Shown: piece after piece, positions 12,496 through 24,512 of the stretch
Position numbering within the stretch: the stretch's first letter is position 1
Layout of the letters: each line of letters opens with the position of its first letter
DNA from: Phoronis australis
Lineage: Eukaryota; Phoronida; Phoronidae
Reading direction: 5' to 3'
Assembly: GCA_002633005.1 (NCBI GenBank)
Contig: NMRA01000128.1
Span: 449,339-513,338, forward strand
DNA: 64,000 nucleotides
The notes under the pieces: generated by a model
Seen by the model: only the letters and a program-made list of their open reading frames with translations
What the model was told of the DNA's origin: nothing
Databases searched by the model: none
Program-made: the position numbers and the translations under genes

Positions 12496-12551
12496 CAGAC
12501 CTAGAGAATGCTATACTCGTCTCCAGTTTATGACATGAGCAAAACCTCTTG

Positions 12552-12601
12552 GAAATTTCGTCAAAATCCCGAGGCTTGCAAAGGGATTTTGACGAAATTT
12601 C
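12552..12601. repeat. Perfect 19-bp hairpin
   Basis: GAAATTTCGTCAAAATCCC (12552-12570) is followed after 12 bases by its exact reverse complement (12583-12601). It lies about 60 bp after the tRNA-like sequence and may be part of the same retroposed unit. Confidence 0.9.
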
Positions 12602-14140
12602 TATATCACCAGTATCTAGTAGAAGGTGCCAGATGGCTTTGCAACGTCGGAAAATATATATTTTATTTCGTTTCACTTTTTATTAGACCCCCGCCAACAT
12701 TACATAAATGTGATTACAATGTACATTAATTTGCCAATTTTCAAAAGCCATGGAAATGTCATCTATTGTTCGTAATTGAGTTAAGTATTTTTGTCTGAGA
12801 TCTGAATACAGTGAACACTCTAGCAGTAAAAGTGTAATTCAGTGTCTACCTTATCTGTTACACATTTACATCCTGTCCTCTCTATTTATAATCATATGTC
12901 TATCTTTTACCACAAGAGAACTTGCGGAACATTTTACACGACAGTTCTATATAAAAATATGTAATTTTCTACATACAATTCCGACTTAACTAATTTGTAC
13001 ACATCTAGATTTTGACTGAAAGCGTTTTCTCTAATTGTGTTAATAACGATATCAACACATCGTAATTTGAATTGTTCAATAAATACCGATTCGTTGTCTA
13101 TCGTCCCTGACTGGGCCAAACAATGCCAGGTCCATTTTGTTCCATCATATCAAATTGTACATGGATAACTCGAAGAGTCGAAAATATTGTTGTAAGACAC
13201 TACTCAATCAAAGAATGTAGGTGCATTTTATTTATAGAACTGAAGACCAATGCAAGCTACCAAACGCTTTACCTTCTTTCATTTGACTGGAAAACTGATA
13301 TACGCCTTCTGCAGTAGTGACGTCATTAGTTATGCATTAACGTTCACTGTTATCGTTATCACACACCATTCTGTTCAAGTTTACTAAACGTTCGACATAT
13401 AGACACGAATCTAAGGATATATGAATCATCGCTTTCAGCTTCTAAAATTTCATACCACTGGTTTGCACTGATATTTGACAAGCGGTTATATGCACATCTC
13501 TTGTATTTCAGCAAACTCCAAAATTCTGTACTATTTTAATGTCTTGATGTTACAAGCAACGCCTTGGTATTTTCTCTTCATATATAAATATATTTTTAAT
13601 GTCAGAAGTTATTTATGCTTTCTATCATTTTCTTTGTATAGCTCAGCATCTTAGTATGCGGTACTTCCTCGGAGAACTGCCCACTTCCTGTTTTCGTGAA
13701 GAGCATGCGTGGTTAAACCAGTCATTTTTTGATTCATTAAAATAAACTTTCAATTTAACGATTCCATTCCTACTTTTCCCACCATGCGTTCAATCAATGA
13801 ATGAAAAATCTATACTCCTTCGTCTAGCTTATATTTTTGTAAAATGTTCAAATCGCCAAACTGATCATTTTGAAAAAGTATTCTCATTTTTAATCTCTTA
13901 TTCTACTTGACACTTTTATTCATATCTGCTCAATTGATTTGAATTGCTTCATATTCAATCTCACACTCTAAGAACAAGTGGTCTGCATCAACTTGGGAAC
14001 AGAAACTTTTCACTGAGCATCAACAGTTCTGGTTCACAATATTACAATCAACCACTTGCCTGTATACGTGTAAATTGACCAATATCTTTTTCTACACCCA
14101 CTCTGCCATTCAAGGTTCTGAGATTACATGTTCCAAAGAT
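12602..14140. other. Intergenic, no gene recognised
   Basis: AT-rich sequence with short motif-free frames on both strands. Confidence 0.45.
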
Positions 14141-14960
14141 TGGTAAAATACAAATGAGATTGTGAATGGAGCCCAGGCTGGTGTCCGGAAGGACTACTCT
14201 ACGGTTGACAATATTTTTGTATTTAACACTCTCATTACTAAATATGTAGGTAGATTTTGCTGTGTGTTTGTAGATTTTAAAAGGCTTTTGATTGGGCCTG
14301 ATGTGACTGACTTCGATACAAGTTAATAAAGTATGGTATTAAAGGCAAAATGCTTTGAGTCCTTCAGAATATATGCGAAAGTGTGAAATCCACGGTACAA
14401 GTAGATTATGAAGGTTGTGTAACAGATCTTTTTTGATGTAGGTGTGAGGCAGGGTCACCTTTTTGTTATCACTTTACTTGAATGACTTGGATCAAGAATT
14501 GAAAATGAGTAGTGGTTCTTCTGTTGGCCTGTTTATTGAATTTATAAATGTTTTTGTTTGCTGATGATGTAGTGATGTTTGTTAACTCTGCAATGTCAAT
14601 GCAGAGACTAATTGGCCAGTAAAAAAAGGTACACCCAAATACACATATGAGTAAGAATAAAATAATGGTATTTAGAAATGGAGGATATCTGCGACGGTAC
14701 GAAAACTGGTTTTAAAGGGTAACAATTAGTTAACACCAAATTACCATTACTTAGGTATCATGTTTACAGTCAAAGGTATCTGAACATCGGCTCTAAGGAA
14801 CCTGAAGGAAAAAGCTTGCAAAATCGTATTTATGCCGGCAGATGAGTCCCTTTTCTTTTGTGCCAGTTACATTTTGGTTGAAACTGTTCGAAACAGACTC
14901 GATGTATGTACAGATTGTTAAAAATGACCTAGTGTTGAAAGCTTTGTTCAGTTATCGACC
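14140..14960 (+). pseudogene. Decayed LINE reverse transcriptase
   Basis: Read through several frameshifts, the plus strand gives the ordered blocks QAGVRKDYSTVDNIF, CCVFVDFKR, YGIKGKML, GVRQG, LNDLDQEL-like, FADDVV (the catalytic YADD-type box, near 14556) and KNKIMVFRNGG followed by YLGI. This is the standard RT order of CR1/L2-like non-LTR elements. Neither an endonuclease domain nor an intact frame remains. Confidence 0.72.
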
Positions 14961-16528
14961 TTGGCCAGATTCAGATATGTTCAATCCAGTTTAATGTCAA
15001 TAGTTGTAAGAGGAACGAGTACTGTGCAGAAATATAGCCATCGACACTTTTGTGAATATACTGAAAACAAACAATAACGGAGTTAAGAAACCTGTCTAAA
15101 TATGGATTTCGATTAAATTTGGCAAATAGTTTTTTAATAAGGAAATGATCGGCAACGCCATTCCATTTTCGGACGGATTTGACTGCTTTTACGTCACCTC
15201 GTGGCAATTTTTGTTATTTTTGCGTCGTTTTCTGGCGTCCGCCTCTATCTGCCGAACCACTCAGAAGATCATCATGAAAATTTACTGATGTCTTCCCCAG
15301 ACTATGAAAAGGCCACGATTTTGTTTGCGTCCTTACCCCTTTGAAGGAGCCTTTGGAAGATGTGCTCATATGGAGCGACGACAAACACTACCGAGTGTCG
15401 GTGATGGTCATTTATAAGCGGCTGCTCAATCATGTAATTCTGTTGATTTTACTTTATTTCTGTTTCTGTTGACAAAGGACGTTATTACATCCGAAAATTT
15501 CAGTTGATCTATTCTTGTTGTTTTAATTACCTATTTATATTCTACATTTCGTGAAACAATAGTATCCTTGGGAGGATCTGGATCGTCTTATTTAGTTTCA
15601 GATTTATTTTCTATGTTGTTTTATGTAATGTAAAAGTAAATTATGAATCTCTGTTTGGTAGTTTGCTTGACCCGGCAACTGTTTTAGCGCAGAACAAAAC
15701 TATATCTCTTACCTAAACGCTGTGTTACTCCAACGTTACATGTCTGACAATTCAATAAAAATTGGGTCAAGCTGATTGTTGACATGGCTGGATTAAAACT
15801 TTTTGAATGACGTCTAGGTCACTCATCGTCTCGTTTTTGTTACTCTTTTGATAACAAGGTCCAAAGCAATCGACGCACTGGCAAATTATGGTTGTCTTAA
15901 GGGGGAGGGGGGGGGGNGTACATTGTCTTGACTGAGTCCCACTGTAAAGAGAGGATCACGACTGCAAGACTATCTATGCCAACAACCTTTCATTCCTTCC
16001 AATGACACCCAGGGAACACAGCTACACACCACAGATTCTCGAAAGAGGTCGCTGTCGTGGTACACCTCATGTGCGCATGCATCATCACACAGTGACACCA
16101 TAGTCTATAATCTATGGTGACACGTAACAAATGCGAAGTCTTGCAGACCCTACTTGCACTATCGTTTTCTTATTACGCTCCGCGAGTGCATATTTACCAG
16201 AATGGGAGATGTGTCCTAAGGAGTAGGAATCCAACTACAATTTTCGAAGAAAAGTGTCCTCGTAAGACCCCTCGCTGGTTCCCTGTGTGTTGCCGGACTA
16301 GGCACGTAGGCAACCGGCGAGAGTAAGACCCAAGAAATTTAAGGTGTAACCGTTTATTTGGTCTGTTGATGGAAGGCCCTATAGACTTCTTAAAATCCTC
16401 CTATGTACCACAGGCTGAAAAATACGCACTGAGGAACCAGCTCAGTTGGGGTTGTACTTCATGGAAATCAAGATGCTTTATAAGTGAACCTAGTTCTTAG
16501 GATAATATAGGATGAAATTATGTTGGTT
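14961..16528. other. Intergenic upstream of receptor copy A
   Basis: No gene recognised. There is a poly-G tract at 15901-15916 next to an undetermined base at 15917. Confidence 0.45.
16096..16119. repeat. Palindrome CACCATAG...CTATGGTG
   Basis: Eight-base perfect arms around TCTATAAT. Related CATAGACTATAG/TCTATAATCTATG words occur near 42205-42235 and 63605-63637, suggesting ends of a small repeat family. Confidence 0.6.
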
Positions 16529-16640
16529 CAGTGGCGGATCTAGGATACCATAAGGGGGGCCCAGCATGTTGCCTCGGAGAATTGGGCAAAGGGCGATCTG
16601 GTATGCGCAGGCAGGGGCTGCCGATGTGGACTCGTTGTTC
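16529..16640. repeat. Fragment starting CAGTGGCGGATCTAGG
   Basis: The terminal word CAGTGGCGGATCTAGG followed by a G-rich tract resembles the ends of the elements at 5455 and 61732. A similar end, CAGTGGTGGATTTATAGG, begins at 17213. No matching right end was identified. Confidence 0.4.
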
Positions 16641-16870
16641 CCAAAGTACTAAAAAATTCGCGTATGCGGTTATTTGTACAATGAATATAAGTCCATGTTT
16701 GTACAAACAAGGTTGAGAATAGGTAAAATAGGATGTTTACATTGTACGTAAGGTTTTTGGTACTTTTGAGTCAAATTTCTCTGAATTTATTGTAGACGTT
16801 TGCCAGTTTCTTCAATACAGCGATGAACGATGGCTAGAATGTAGGACTCAAGTCTATCGTCTTCTGAAGA

Positions 16871-17204
16871 ATGGATGCAAAAGATAAACGTCGACTTCGG
16901 TTAAACTATGATTTCCTTCTAGAAAATCTTAGCGACGTGCATAGCATTGCAGTACGCGTAATTTCCAAAACGGGCACTCGTTCTCTCGACAAAATTACAG
17001 GCACCAACAACGAGGAGTGTAAAGCATTTCTGGAATGCTTGCAGAAGATAGAAGGCGGTTATGCAGCATTCTGTGCGAGCTTAGATGAACTAGAGCTCAG
17101 TTGGATAGTGGAGAGATTGGAAGAGACGGACATTAGCCGAGACGACGACCAAACTGTACCAGCGGGACCTTTGAGGAGAAGTTCATCATACCTTGAATCA
17201 AAAC
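16871..17204 (+). CDS. Copy A exon 1: CARD-like domain
   Basis: 111 codons plus one base, donor C|GTAAGT. The same length and donor occur in copy B at 33168-33501. Conserved blocks are NLSDVH, SKTGTR, LDKI, FLECLQKI and AFC. Identity to copy B is about 64% by eye, much lower than in exon 2. Confidence 0.85.
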
Positions 17205-20200
17205 GTAAGTAGCAGTGGTGGATTTATAGGGGGGCCAAGGGGGCCACACACCCCTAAAACCCTCCCAGAGATAGCCATTTTAAAACCAATATTTTAGAAA
17301 GTAAAAGTAAGTTTTAGATTATTTCAAATGAAGCAAATTACAGACGCAAATTATTACTGTCACTGATCAGCCCGGTATTGGCTGCCAGCGAAGCTAACTT
17401 CACGAGTAATCCGAAAGCCTTGTGTGTCCTAACAACCCAGCAGAATTCACGTACTGATGGTATAGACCCAATTCACGCCGACAGGAGGAGCGTTCCACAA
17501 CGAGGCTCGCTACGACTGGAAATAGCGCAGAATGGTGAATGTTGACCAAATCAAAGACGCTACGGTCTCTGACCAAATCCCCTTTTGTCCGCTGACGTCA
17601 CACGCATACTGGCGCCCCCAGTGGAGGCCCTGAGAACTCGTAAATAAGCACGCTGGCGACTGTGATTAAAGTATTTTTTATGATTTTTCCAGAGTCGCTA
17701 TGTTTTAGTGTGTTTTTTAAATAATGTTGCATGTCATACCTCTCAGAAAATTAATATTGTTCCAATAAATTAAGAAAATTGGAATATTCATTCTCGCGAT
17801 CTTGCAACACCATCCAAATGTTCTTCTGTGTTACACACGGCAAAGCCAAAATTTATCCCCACGCGAAATAGCCTTGTTCACGCTCGACTAAAAAGGAATC
17901 TTTCAATCATAATTAATTGGTACTTTATCCCATTCATTATTATATACCATGCATTATGTTTTTAGAAAAAAAAACGATACTCAACGTCCCACAATAAATA
18001 CAAGTCTGTTCGCCAGCTACCCTCTGACACAGCGTCACCTATACTGTGATAGAGTGTATTCGCCAGCTTGGCTCGGCCGCTGCTAGGCTTGATACTACCG
18101 GGTTCATGAACTCGGTTTATTTACGAGTTCTCAGGGCCTCCACTGGGGGCGACAGTATGCTTGTGACGTTAGTGGACAAAAGGGGATTTGGCCAACATTC
18201 ACCATTCTGCCTGGATTAGCTCTGTTGGCTTATCGGGACTCTATTCACGAGGCGGACATTAAAATCCAAAGCGAGGCTCACTGCGATAAACAAAGCGGAA
18301 ATTCACACTGCGTGAGTTAAATGGCCGGTCTTTGGAGTCCAACCTGAATATTAAAGGAGAATGCCACCCGATTTAATTAGTCTTTTTTGTCGTCTTAATC
18401 GGTCTATATCCACATCGCCTCGCATACGGTCGACCTTACCTTGCCAAGAGGTGTCGCGTTAACCTGTGAGGAAGGTGAGAAACTACGCTAGCGACGTCAG
18501 TGGTTCATATGCAGAATGAATGCCGCTATGTTGCGGTGCATCGTTCCCGCTTGTCCGAACTAAGCAGCTGCGAGGAAAGCGGGTATATCGTTTTTTTTTA
18601 CTTCCTCGAGAGTCCGAAATGCTTAGGAAGTAGCTCATCGTAGTCACGGTGAAGAATGAAATGTAGGCTGTAAATAGCAAGTATGAGGCCGTGAAACATC
18701 TCCGTGTCTGTGGTCTGCAGACGTCGACAGTGCCTGACGAATGCCGACTTACAAAATAACTCCATACGTTACGTTGTCTGAGCTTGTTCACGGTACCTCT
18801 CTAGTATTTCTTCATCACTGTATTCCTGTTCGAATTGATAGCATGTAAAACTTAACGATCCACCTGCGAAGTCGGGAGTGATGAGCTCTAGCTAGTCCTA
18901 AGTCGGGATTGCGAGTTGCCATGTTGGCGTTTATTACTGAGCGTTCTGTTTCAAAATGAATTATTCTCATCCTAACCAATACTTATATAAAACTGAAACA
19001 AAGTCTGCCTCATTAGATGCAATTTGTAATACCTTTGGAGTGTTCGTGAGTGCAAATGATTTGAGAAGCCAGCAATGAATAAATCACTGCGTTACCGGCT
19101 TTACTTTTTGACGGGACACCGAGGCCGTTTGAGCTCATGCTAATTTATTGTTTGCTGGCAGAAACTGTTGTGAAACAACTCGATTTCCATCCCACGGCCA
19201 GGTGTTAGGGGAATCTTTATTTACATTTACATTACTCAAATAATGATTGTCAATGTACAACTTCTGCCCTGACGGTGCTGTGGCCAAAGCGGAACCTGAA
19301 TTCGCGGCACCCGACGAGTAAGTAGATTTGCAGTTTCGTGCCAAATTCACCAACATAATCACGTGCACATTACTTTGGCTCACTAGTATAGTATTTTCTT
19401 GACTGGAAGTTTAGTTTCCACTGAACTTTGGCTGGTTTATGTTCGTGATGTCTGATCAGTTGGCACTGGCCGGCCGCGACGGGCCTGATCGGGCTCCGAG
19501 CCACTGGCCAGGATAACAAGCGTTTTGTGTTTAGAACTCAAAAAATCACAAGTCTAAACAACACAGATCAAAGTTCTCGTGTCTGTATTTCACGAAAAAT
19601 ACTTCGAACAGACCCCAAACTCCTGCTACGGACCTTATTGGCCTGCCGAACTTTGTAGGCTAAGGTTTGTCCAAAAACCAATAAATCCGTAAGAGCGAAA
19701 TAAAACAACACGTTTTCATCAGAACTCGGTGTATTTTTAAGGGTTTTACATCGAAGTTTGATGATTTATTGGTGTTAAACGATGACTTCAAGCGATAAGC
19801 TGACACCAGTAACCCGTGTTGAGAACTGCTGAACAGACTGCGTGTGACACCGATGACATCACTGGATAATTTCAACACCTCCGTCTGCCGTCAGGTGTCA
19901 GGTAACGCAACCGTACGTGTAGTTATGGAGTAGAACTACTTGATCTAAATCGATACAAATTAGGTTGTTTTTTGGGTGGCATGCTCCTTTAAGACATGCG
20001 CACAATTTCGCATGCACATGAAATTTGACTACCGTTTCTAGTTGTGCTGGCCAGCTGGAGACGGTGGTCACTGTCTACATGGAATCCAAATCAAGTGTTT
20101 TACTGCCCGGGTGTTGTTTTCGGTATAGGTGCATCTGATAACCGAAATATCGTTTGTTTTTGCATGTAAAAGTTTAAAAATCACATCTAAGTTTGAAAGT

Positions 20201-23200
20201 TTAGATATTTTTGGAGCGGTGAATCTTCGGAGTAGTGAATCGTCGAAGAAGTGAACTTTCGGAATAGTGAACCTTCCGAGTAATAAACCTTCGAAATAGT
20301 GGGATGTTCCCATTTCCAGCGATGTAAGCAACTTAAGTAACACGCTAAAATACAACCAGATAAACAATTTTATTAAGTCAGTCGCCGACTAAACTTCATA
20401 TTTCCGTCTGAGTATGCAATGAGGTGTAATCACTCATTTAAACATGGCTGATTTGAAACTTTGGCAGGAAATAATGCGAGAATGTTCTCTTTCTGGAGCA
20501 CATTACATCCTAATTTGTGTTCCGTTCTTTGCGAGCAACCGTCACAGCATCCTCGTCTCTGGTATTACAAATTCCTTCTCATCTCATGAACATAGAGCTG
20601 AGAGTCATGGTTGTGCTGCGTCAAAGGCCTTACCGAAAACTCTACAGTGTCGACGCTTGCAAAATACCAAAGGTTCACCGTTCTTGAAATTCGAACCACC
20701 CACTCAGTGCTGGCTACCGGCCTGAATAGGATATATAAATTTGAGTAGAGAGATGGGGGAGTCTAACAAAAAGTCACCCCTGCATCGGCCAAACCTCTGC
20801 ATGCTACTGCCTGACCGCTAAAATGTCTGTAAAATACCCTTTGTTGCATGCAGAATGTTGCTCGACATTATGCAAATGGTTTCAAACGGTTACCTGGCAG
20901 GTAAATTTGGCAGAACTCAGATATTTGATTGTGTGTCGCGGGGCTAATCCAGAGCAAGACTTGTTTCGCTGTGTTTATTCATGATACAAGGGCTTACGTA
21001 GAATATTTTGCATCTGGTTTCATGCGGTCCCTTGGGTTGATTTACGTCAAATTTTAGCCCTTTCTTTAGTCGTCTCGCAGGGTCACCCCACCCCTGAAAT
21101 TGTCTGGCATCTTACTGTTGTACGATGTGCAGTGACACTGATCAGCATCGTGCAACTGGCTTCAAACGGTTACCTAGTGGGTTCATCTAGCTCGACTCAG
21201 GCATTTGGGCGTGTCTGACGGGACCACCACTAGATTTGTCTGGCAGTGTTTATTCGTGATACCTGGGCTTACAGTGAATATTTTGGAAGATGGTTTTAAG
21301 CGGTTACCTCTTGGGTTGATCTAGGTCAATTTTAACCCTTTTTGATAATCGTCTGGCAGGGGCACCCCATCACTGAAATTGTCTGGCATCTAACTATTGT
21401 GCCATGTACAGTGATGCTGAACGTCGTGTAATTGGTTTCAAACTGTTACCTGGTGGGTTGATCTAGCTCAACTCGGCTATTTTGGCGTGTCTGGCTGGGC
21501 TAACCCACCACTAGATTTGTGTGACAGTTTTCCTTCGTGATACCTGGGCTCACGGTGAATATTTTGCAACTGGTTTCATGCATTTACCTCTTGGATTGAT
21601 CTAGCTAATTTTTTTACCTTGTTTATAACCGTGTGGCTGATACTCCCCACCACTGAAAGTGTCTGGCAGTGACCAATTTTGATACAGTGGATTACGTAGT
21701 AGGTATCCAAAGCAGTTTGAAGTGGTTACCAGAAAAGTTGATCTAGCTCAATTTTTTAGTGTCATTCTCTTGGCTCCCCTGACCACACCCACCAGAGCGA
21801 ACCTGCCAGACGGCCATTTCCAAACTTCAGGATACCCACAGAGCACTGTGGCACCAAAGAAAATTGGTTACCTTTTCATGCCCAAAAAAGCTCTGGGATG
21901 CCGGTCTACAGCTTTTCTTGAGTTGGGACTCGTCTCTGTTTGATTGAATGAACGTGGATTTGGAATTCGCCGCCGAAGATTGATCCGTTTAAAAAGCTTT
22001 TGCACGTACTTCCGATTGGAAGTACGTACAGTTGGGACACCCGATTTGTCAATTATAACCTTGTCACCTTCTCGGAATTCCGATATTGTTTTGTGTTTTG
22101 CAGACGATAAAATGTAAGGCGTATGAGAGTCTACTTTGCACTACTTTGTCATTCGCCCATGTAATATAAAAATACGTACTCGGTGTTATTAAACAGTCGT
22201 GTTGTAACACATTCCAGGTCATGTGAGAAACATAAATACTCATTAAATTGGGAAAGTGTTCAGTAGTTATAAAATTGGGAAAAGTCAGAGAGTATAGACA
22301 TACCTTTAAATATATCCTTTTTTCTCCAGTGAAGTACTTCCCTAGAAGAAACGAAAATTTTACTGGCCGAGAGAGGGAGCTTGAATGTCTACATGATGAA
22401 TTTCACAAGTCATCTACGAAATCTGCGAAATGTCGCTCTCAGGCAACCAGTCGACAAGAGATACGGATTCATGGATTAGGGGGTGTCGGTAAATCCCAAA
22501 TCGCTATTGAGTATATTCATCGCCACCAAAACGAATATCGTCTTATTAGATGGATTCGCTCAGGACCACATTCCATTAGAAACTCCATCATTAACTTTGC
22601 AAAAGATCTTGACGTTAATGTTGAGGAAGTAGTTGACGACAAGGATATTGCTCTTAGAATATCAGATGTTTTACTCACTTATGATTCTTGGCTTCTGGTG
22701 TTCGATTACGTAGTGTCGAATGATGATATTAAACCATTCATGCCCGACTTGGACCGTCTTAAAGAAGGTCAAAATATCATCATTACTTCGGTTACTCCCA
22801 CAGGTACACCTAACTGCCTCGAAGTGAATGCATTTACGGAGGAAGAAGCCTATGAATATGTGTCCAGTCGTCTTCCCCATATTGCATATTCTGACTACAA
22901 AAATGTCGAAGCAGTTAAAAACCTCACGAAACAGCTTGGCAACTTGCCCCTTGCCTTGTCACAAGCTATTGCATTCATTAAGTTTGGCTCATGCAACATT
23001 GACAAGTATATAAAAATCCTGAGCACCAGTCACGAGTTGCTAGACGAGAATGTCCACTTTCAAAATCATGCCAAAAAGTCTGTGTATTTCACCCTTATGA
23101 CTTCCATTCGGAAAATCCTCGATGATCAAAGTTCTTCCATTGGTGAACAAGCAGACACGTTACTGAAATGCGTATCTTTGTTGGATTCAGAAGATATTCC

Positions 23201-24512
23201 TTTAAGTTTGTTTGAAGAGGATGCATTTTTTTCAGGGGACATTTTAAATAAATCTGTTGCAAAGTTGCGGGGATATTCGTTGATCAGTAGCCAACGACCG
23301 GGCACGGTGCGTATTCACAAACTTGTCCAAAGAGTTGTTCAAGAGTACTTATACAAGTTTGGACAACCAAGTGAAGTTGAACAGATTGGTCTCCGCCTAA
23401 AATCACTCAAACGTCTACCAACGATGTTTAAGAGGAAGTTGCCACGAGACTGCTCGTGTATTGGTTGGAGAAATGTCAACAGAGATGTCCTCGATACGTT
23501 GCAATCCCTACTTCCGCATGCCAAGTCTCTACTTTGGCATATTGACCAGGAACTCGAGGGTCTAACAGAATTGACGCTGCCATCTGAAGACCAATGTACA
23601 GATGTGCGTAAGCAACAGGATGACCTAATTCAATGTAGGGACACGATGCTCTTTTTCATTGGATTTTCATATTACTTTCTCCGTGACGCGCCTGAGGCTG
23701 CCAGTGCATTTAAAGACCTTGTTCAAGTGCGCTCAGAAACAGGAAAAGGTGACGATGTGAAAGAGGTCGAGGCGTTGGAGATGTTGGGAATCTGCAACCG
23801 ACTGTCTCGAAATCACGAAGATTCGGTTGGAAATTTAACAAAAGCTTTGGACATTCTTAACAACTTACAGACCAGTAATCACGACCAACTGAGAATTGCC
23901 ATTATGACAGCTCTTGGCAAAACGCGTTACATAAAGGGTGAGTACCAAGAATCCTGCCAACTTTTAGAAGAGGCACTGAATCTGCAATCCAGTTATAGTA
24001 AAACATGCCCCGAGAAGAAAAGAGATGTGTTCTGCTGCCTGTTGTCCTATATTCTCCCTAAGCTTGGTAGCGCTTACCTGGGCGCGGGGAAGTTACCAGA
24101 GGCGAGGGTAAAGTTTGAGGAATGCTTAGAGGTGAGACAGAAGCTGTATTACGAAGGACATATTCTTCTTGCAGCATCGAGGTTCTGTTTGGGAAAGGTG
24201 CAACTTCTTTCTAATGACTTTGAGGATGCCCGAGAGTCATTCCAGTTTTGTCTCGAATGTGCTGAATCTAACTACGGCAAACAGCACTCCTTTGTTGGCA
24301 AAGTAAATGCAATTATTGGCAAGTGTTGTATACTGCAAGAAAAATACCCTGATGCGTGCAAATCTTTGACCACAGCATTAAAAATCTTAGCATGGAGTTA
24401 TGGCGAGATGTCTGAAATCCATGATGTGGTTCAGAAATGGCTAAAGCATGCAATGCAGCCTGACAAATGTTCTTTCGAGGACACCGAACGATTATATTTG
24501 TTTGATTTTTAA
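16871..24512 (+). CDS. CARD-NB-ARC-TPR receptor, copy A (complete)
   Basis: Two exons (16871-17204, 22330-24512) join in phase 1 and encode about 838 residues. Residues about 8-90 form a CARD-like death-fold helix bundle. The NB-ARC STAND NTPase follows: P-loop GLGGVGKS at 160-167, Walker B-like WLLVFDYV at 232-239, IIITS near 261, GNLPLA at 315-320, and RIHKLVQ at about 439-445 in the MHD position. The C-terminal third carries several TPR-like helix pairs, about residues 590-820. The layout resembles Apaf-1 with TPRs instead of WD40, so I infer a nucleotide-switched scaffold for cell death or innate immunity in the cytoplasm. Walker B has D-Y where many NB-ARC proteins have D-D. The start is the first ATG of the CARD exon, conserved in copy B. 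A minus-strand arginase fragment follows downstream. Confidence 0.87.
17529..18210. mobile_element. Inverted-repeat element in intron 1 of copy A
   Basis: A left arm of about 115 bp (AGAATGGTGAATGTTG ... GTGGAGGCCCTGAGAACTCG) returns inverted at about 18117-18210. The left arm carries an extra segment of about 30 bp between TTGACCAAATC and the repeated GACCAAATCC. The loop is about 470 bp and non-coding, which suits a foldback/MITE-type element. Confidence 0.75.
20205..20310. repeat. Imperfect short tandem repeat of about 20 bp
   Basis: Successive variants of AGTGAATCTTCGGAGTAGTG: about five degenerate copies around TTCGRARTAGTGAA. Confidence 0.55.
20750..21912. mobile_element. Element of degenerate internal tandem repeats
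   Basis: Words such as CACTGAAATTGTCTGGCA, GGTTTCAAACGGTTACCT, GGGTTGATCTAGCTCAA and GATACCTGGGCTTACAGTGA recur several times in fixed order with heavy divergence. The right end (GGCCATTTCC ... GCTCTGGGATGCCGGTCTA) matches the layout of the right TIR of the 9522-10066 element, so this is probably an older relative. The left boundary is approximate. Confidence 0.55.
22330..24512 (+). CDS. Copy A exon 2: NB-ARC and TPR body
   Basis: The acceptor is TTTTTTCTCCAG. The first two bases complete the split codon and the frame stays open to TAA at 24510-24512. An upstream in-frame ATG at 22248 lies in intron sequence ahead of this acceptor and is not preferred. Confidence 0.88.

Larger units (their letters stand above)
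17205..22329 (+). other. Intron 1 of copy A (5.1 kb, repeat-filled)
   Basis: GT-AG intron. The equivalent intron in copy B is only about 0.9 kb. The extra sequence includes an inverted-repeat element (17529-18210), short minisatellite-like repeats near 20205-20310, and a tandem-repeat/TIR element (about 20750-21912). No exon was recognised inside it. Confidence 0.75.

Noticed and set aside
22248-22329. ATG at 22248 as the start of a 754-residue protein
   Set aside because: These bases precede a strong acceptor (22328-22329), do not resemble coding sequence, and the phase of the CARD exon fits the acceptor exactly.
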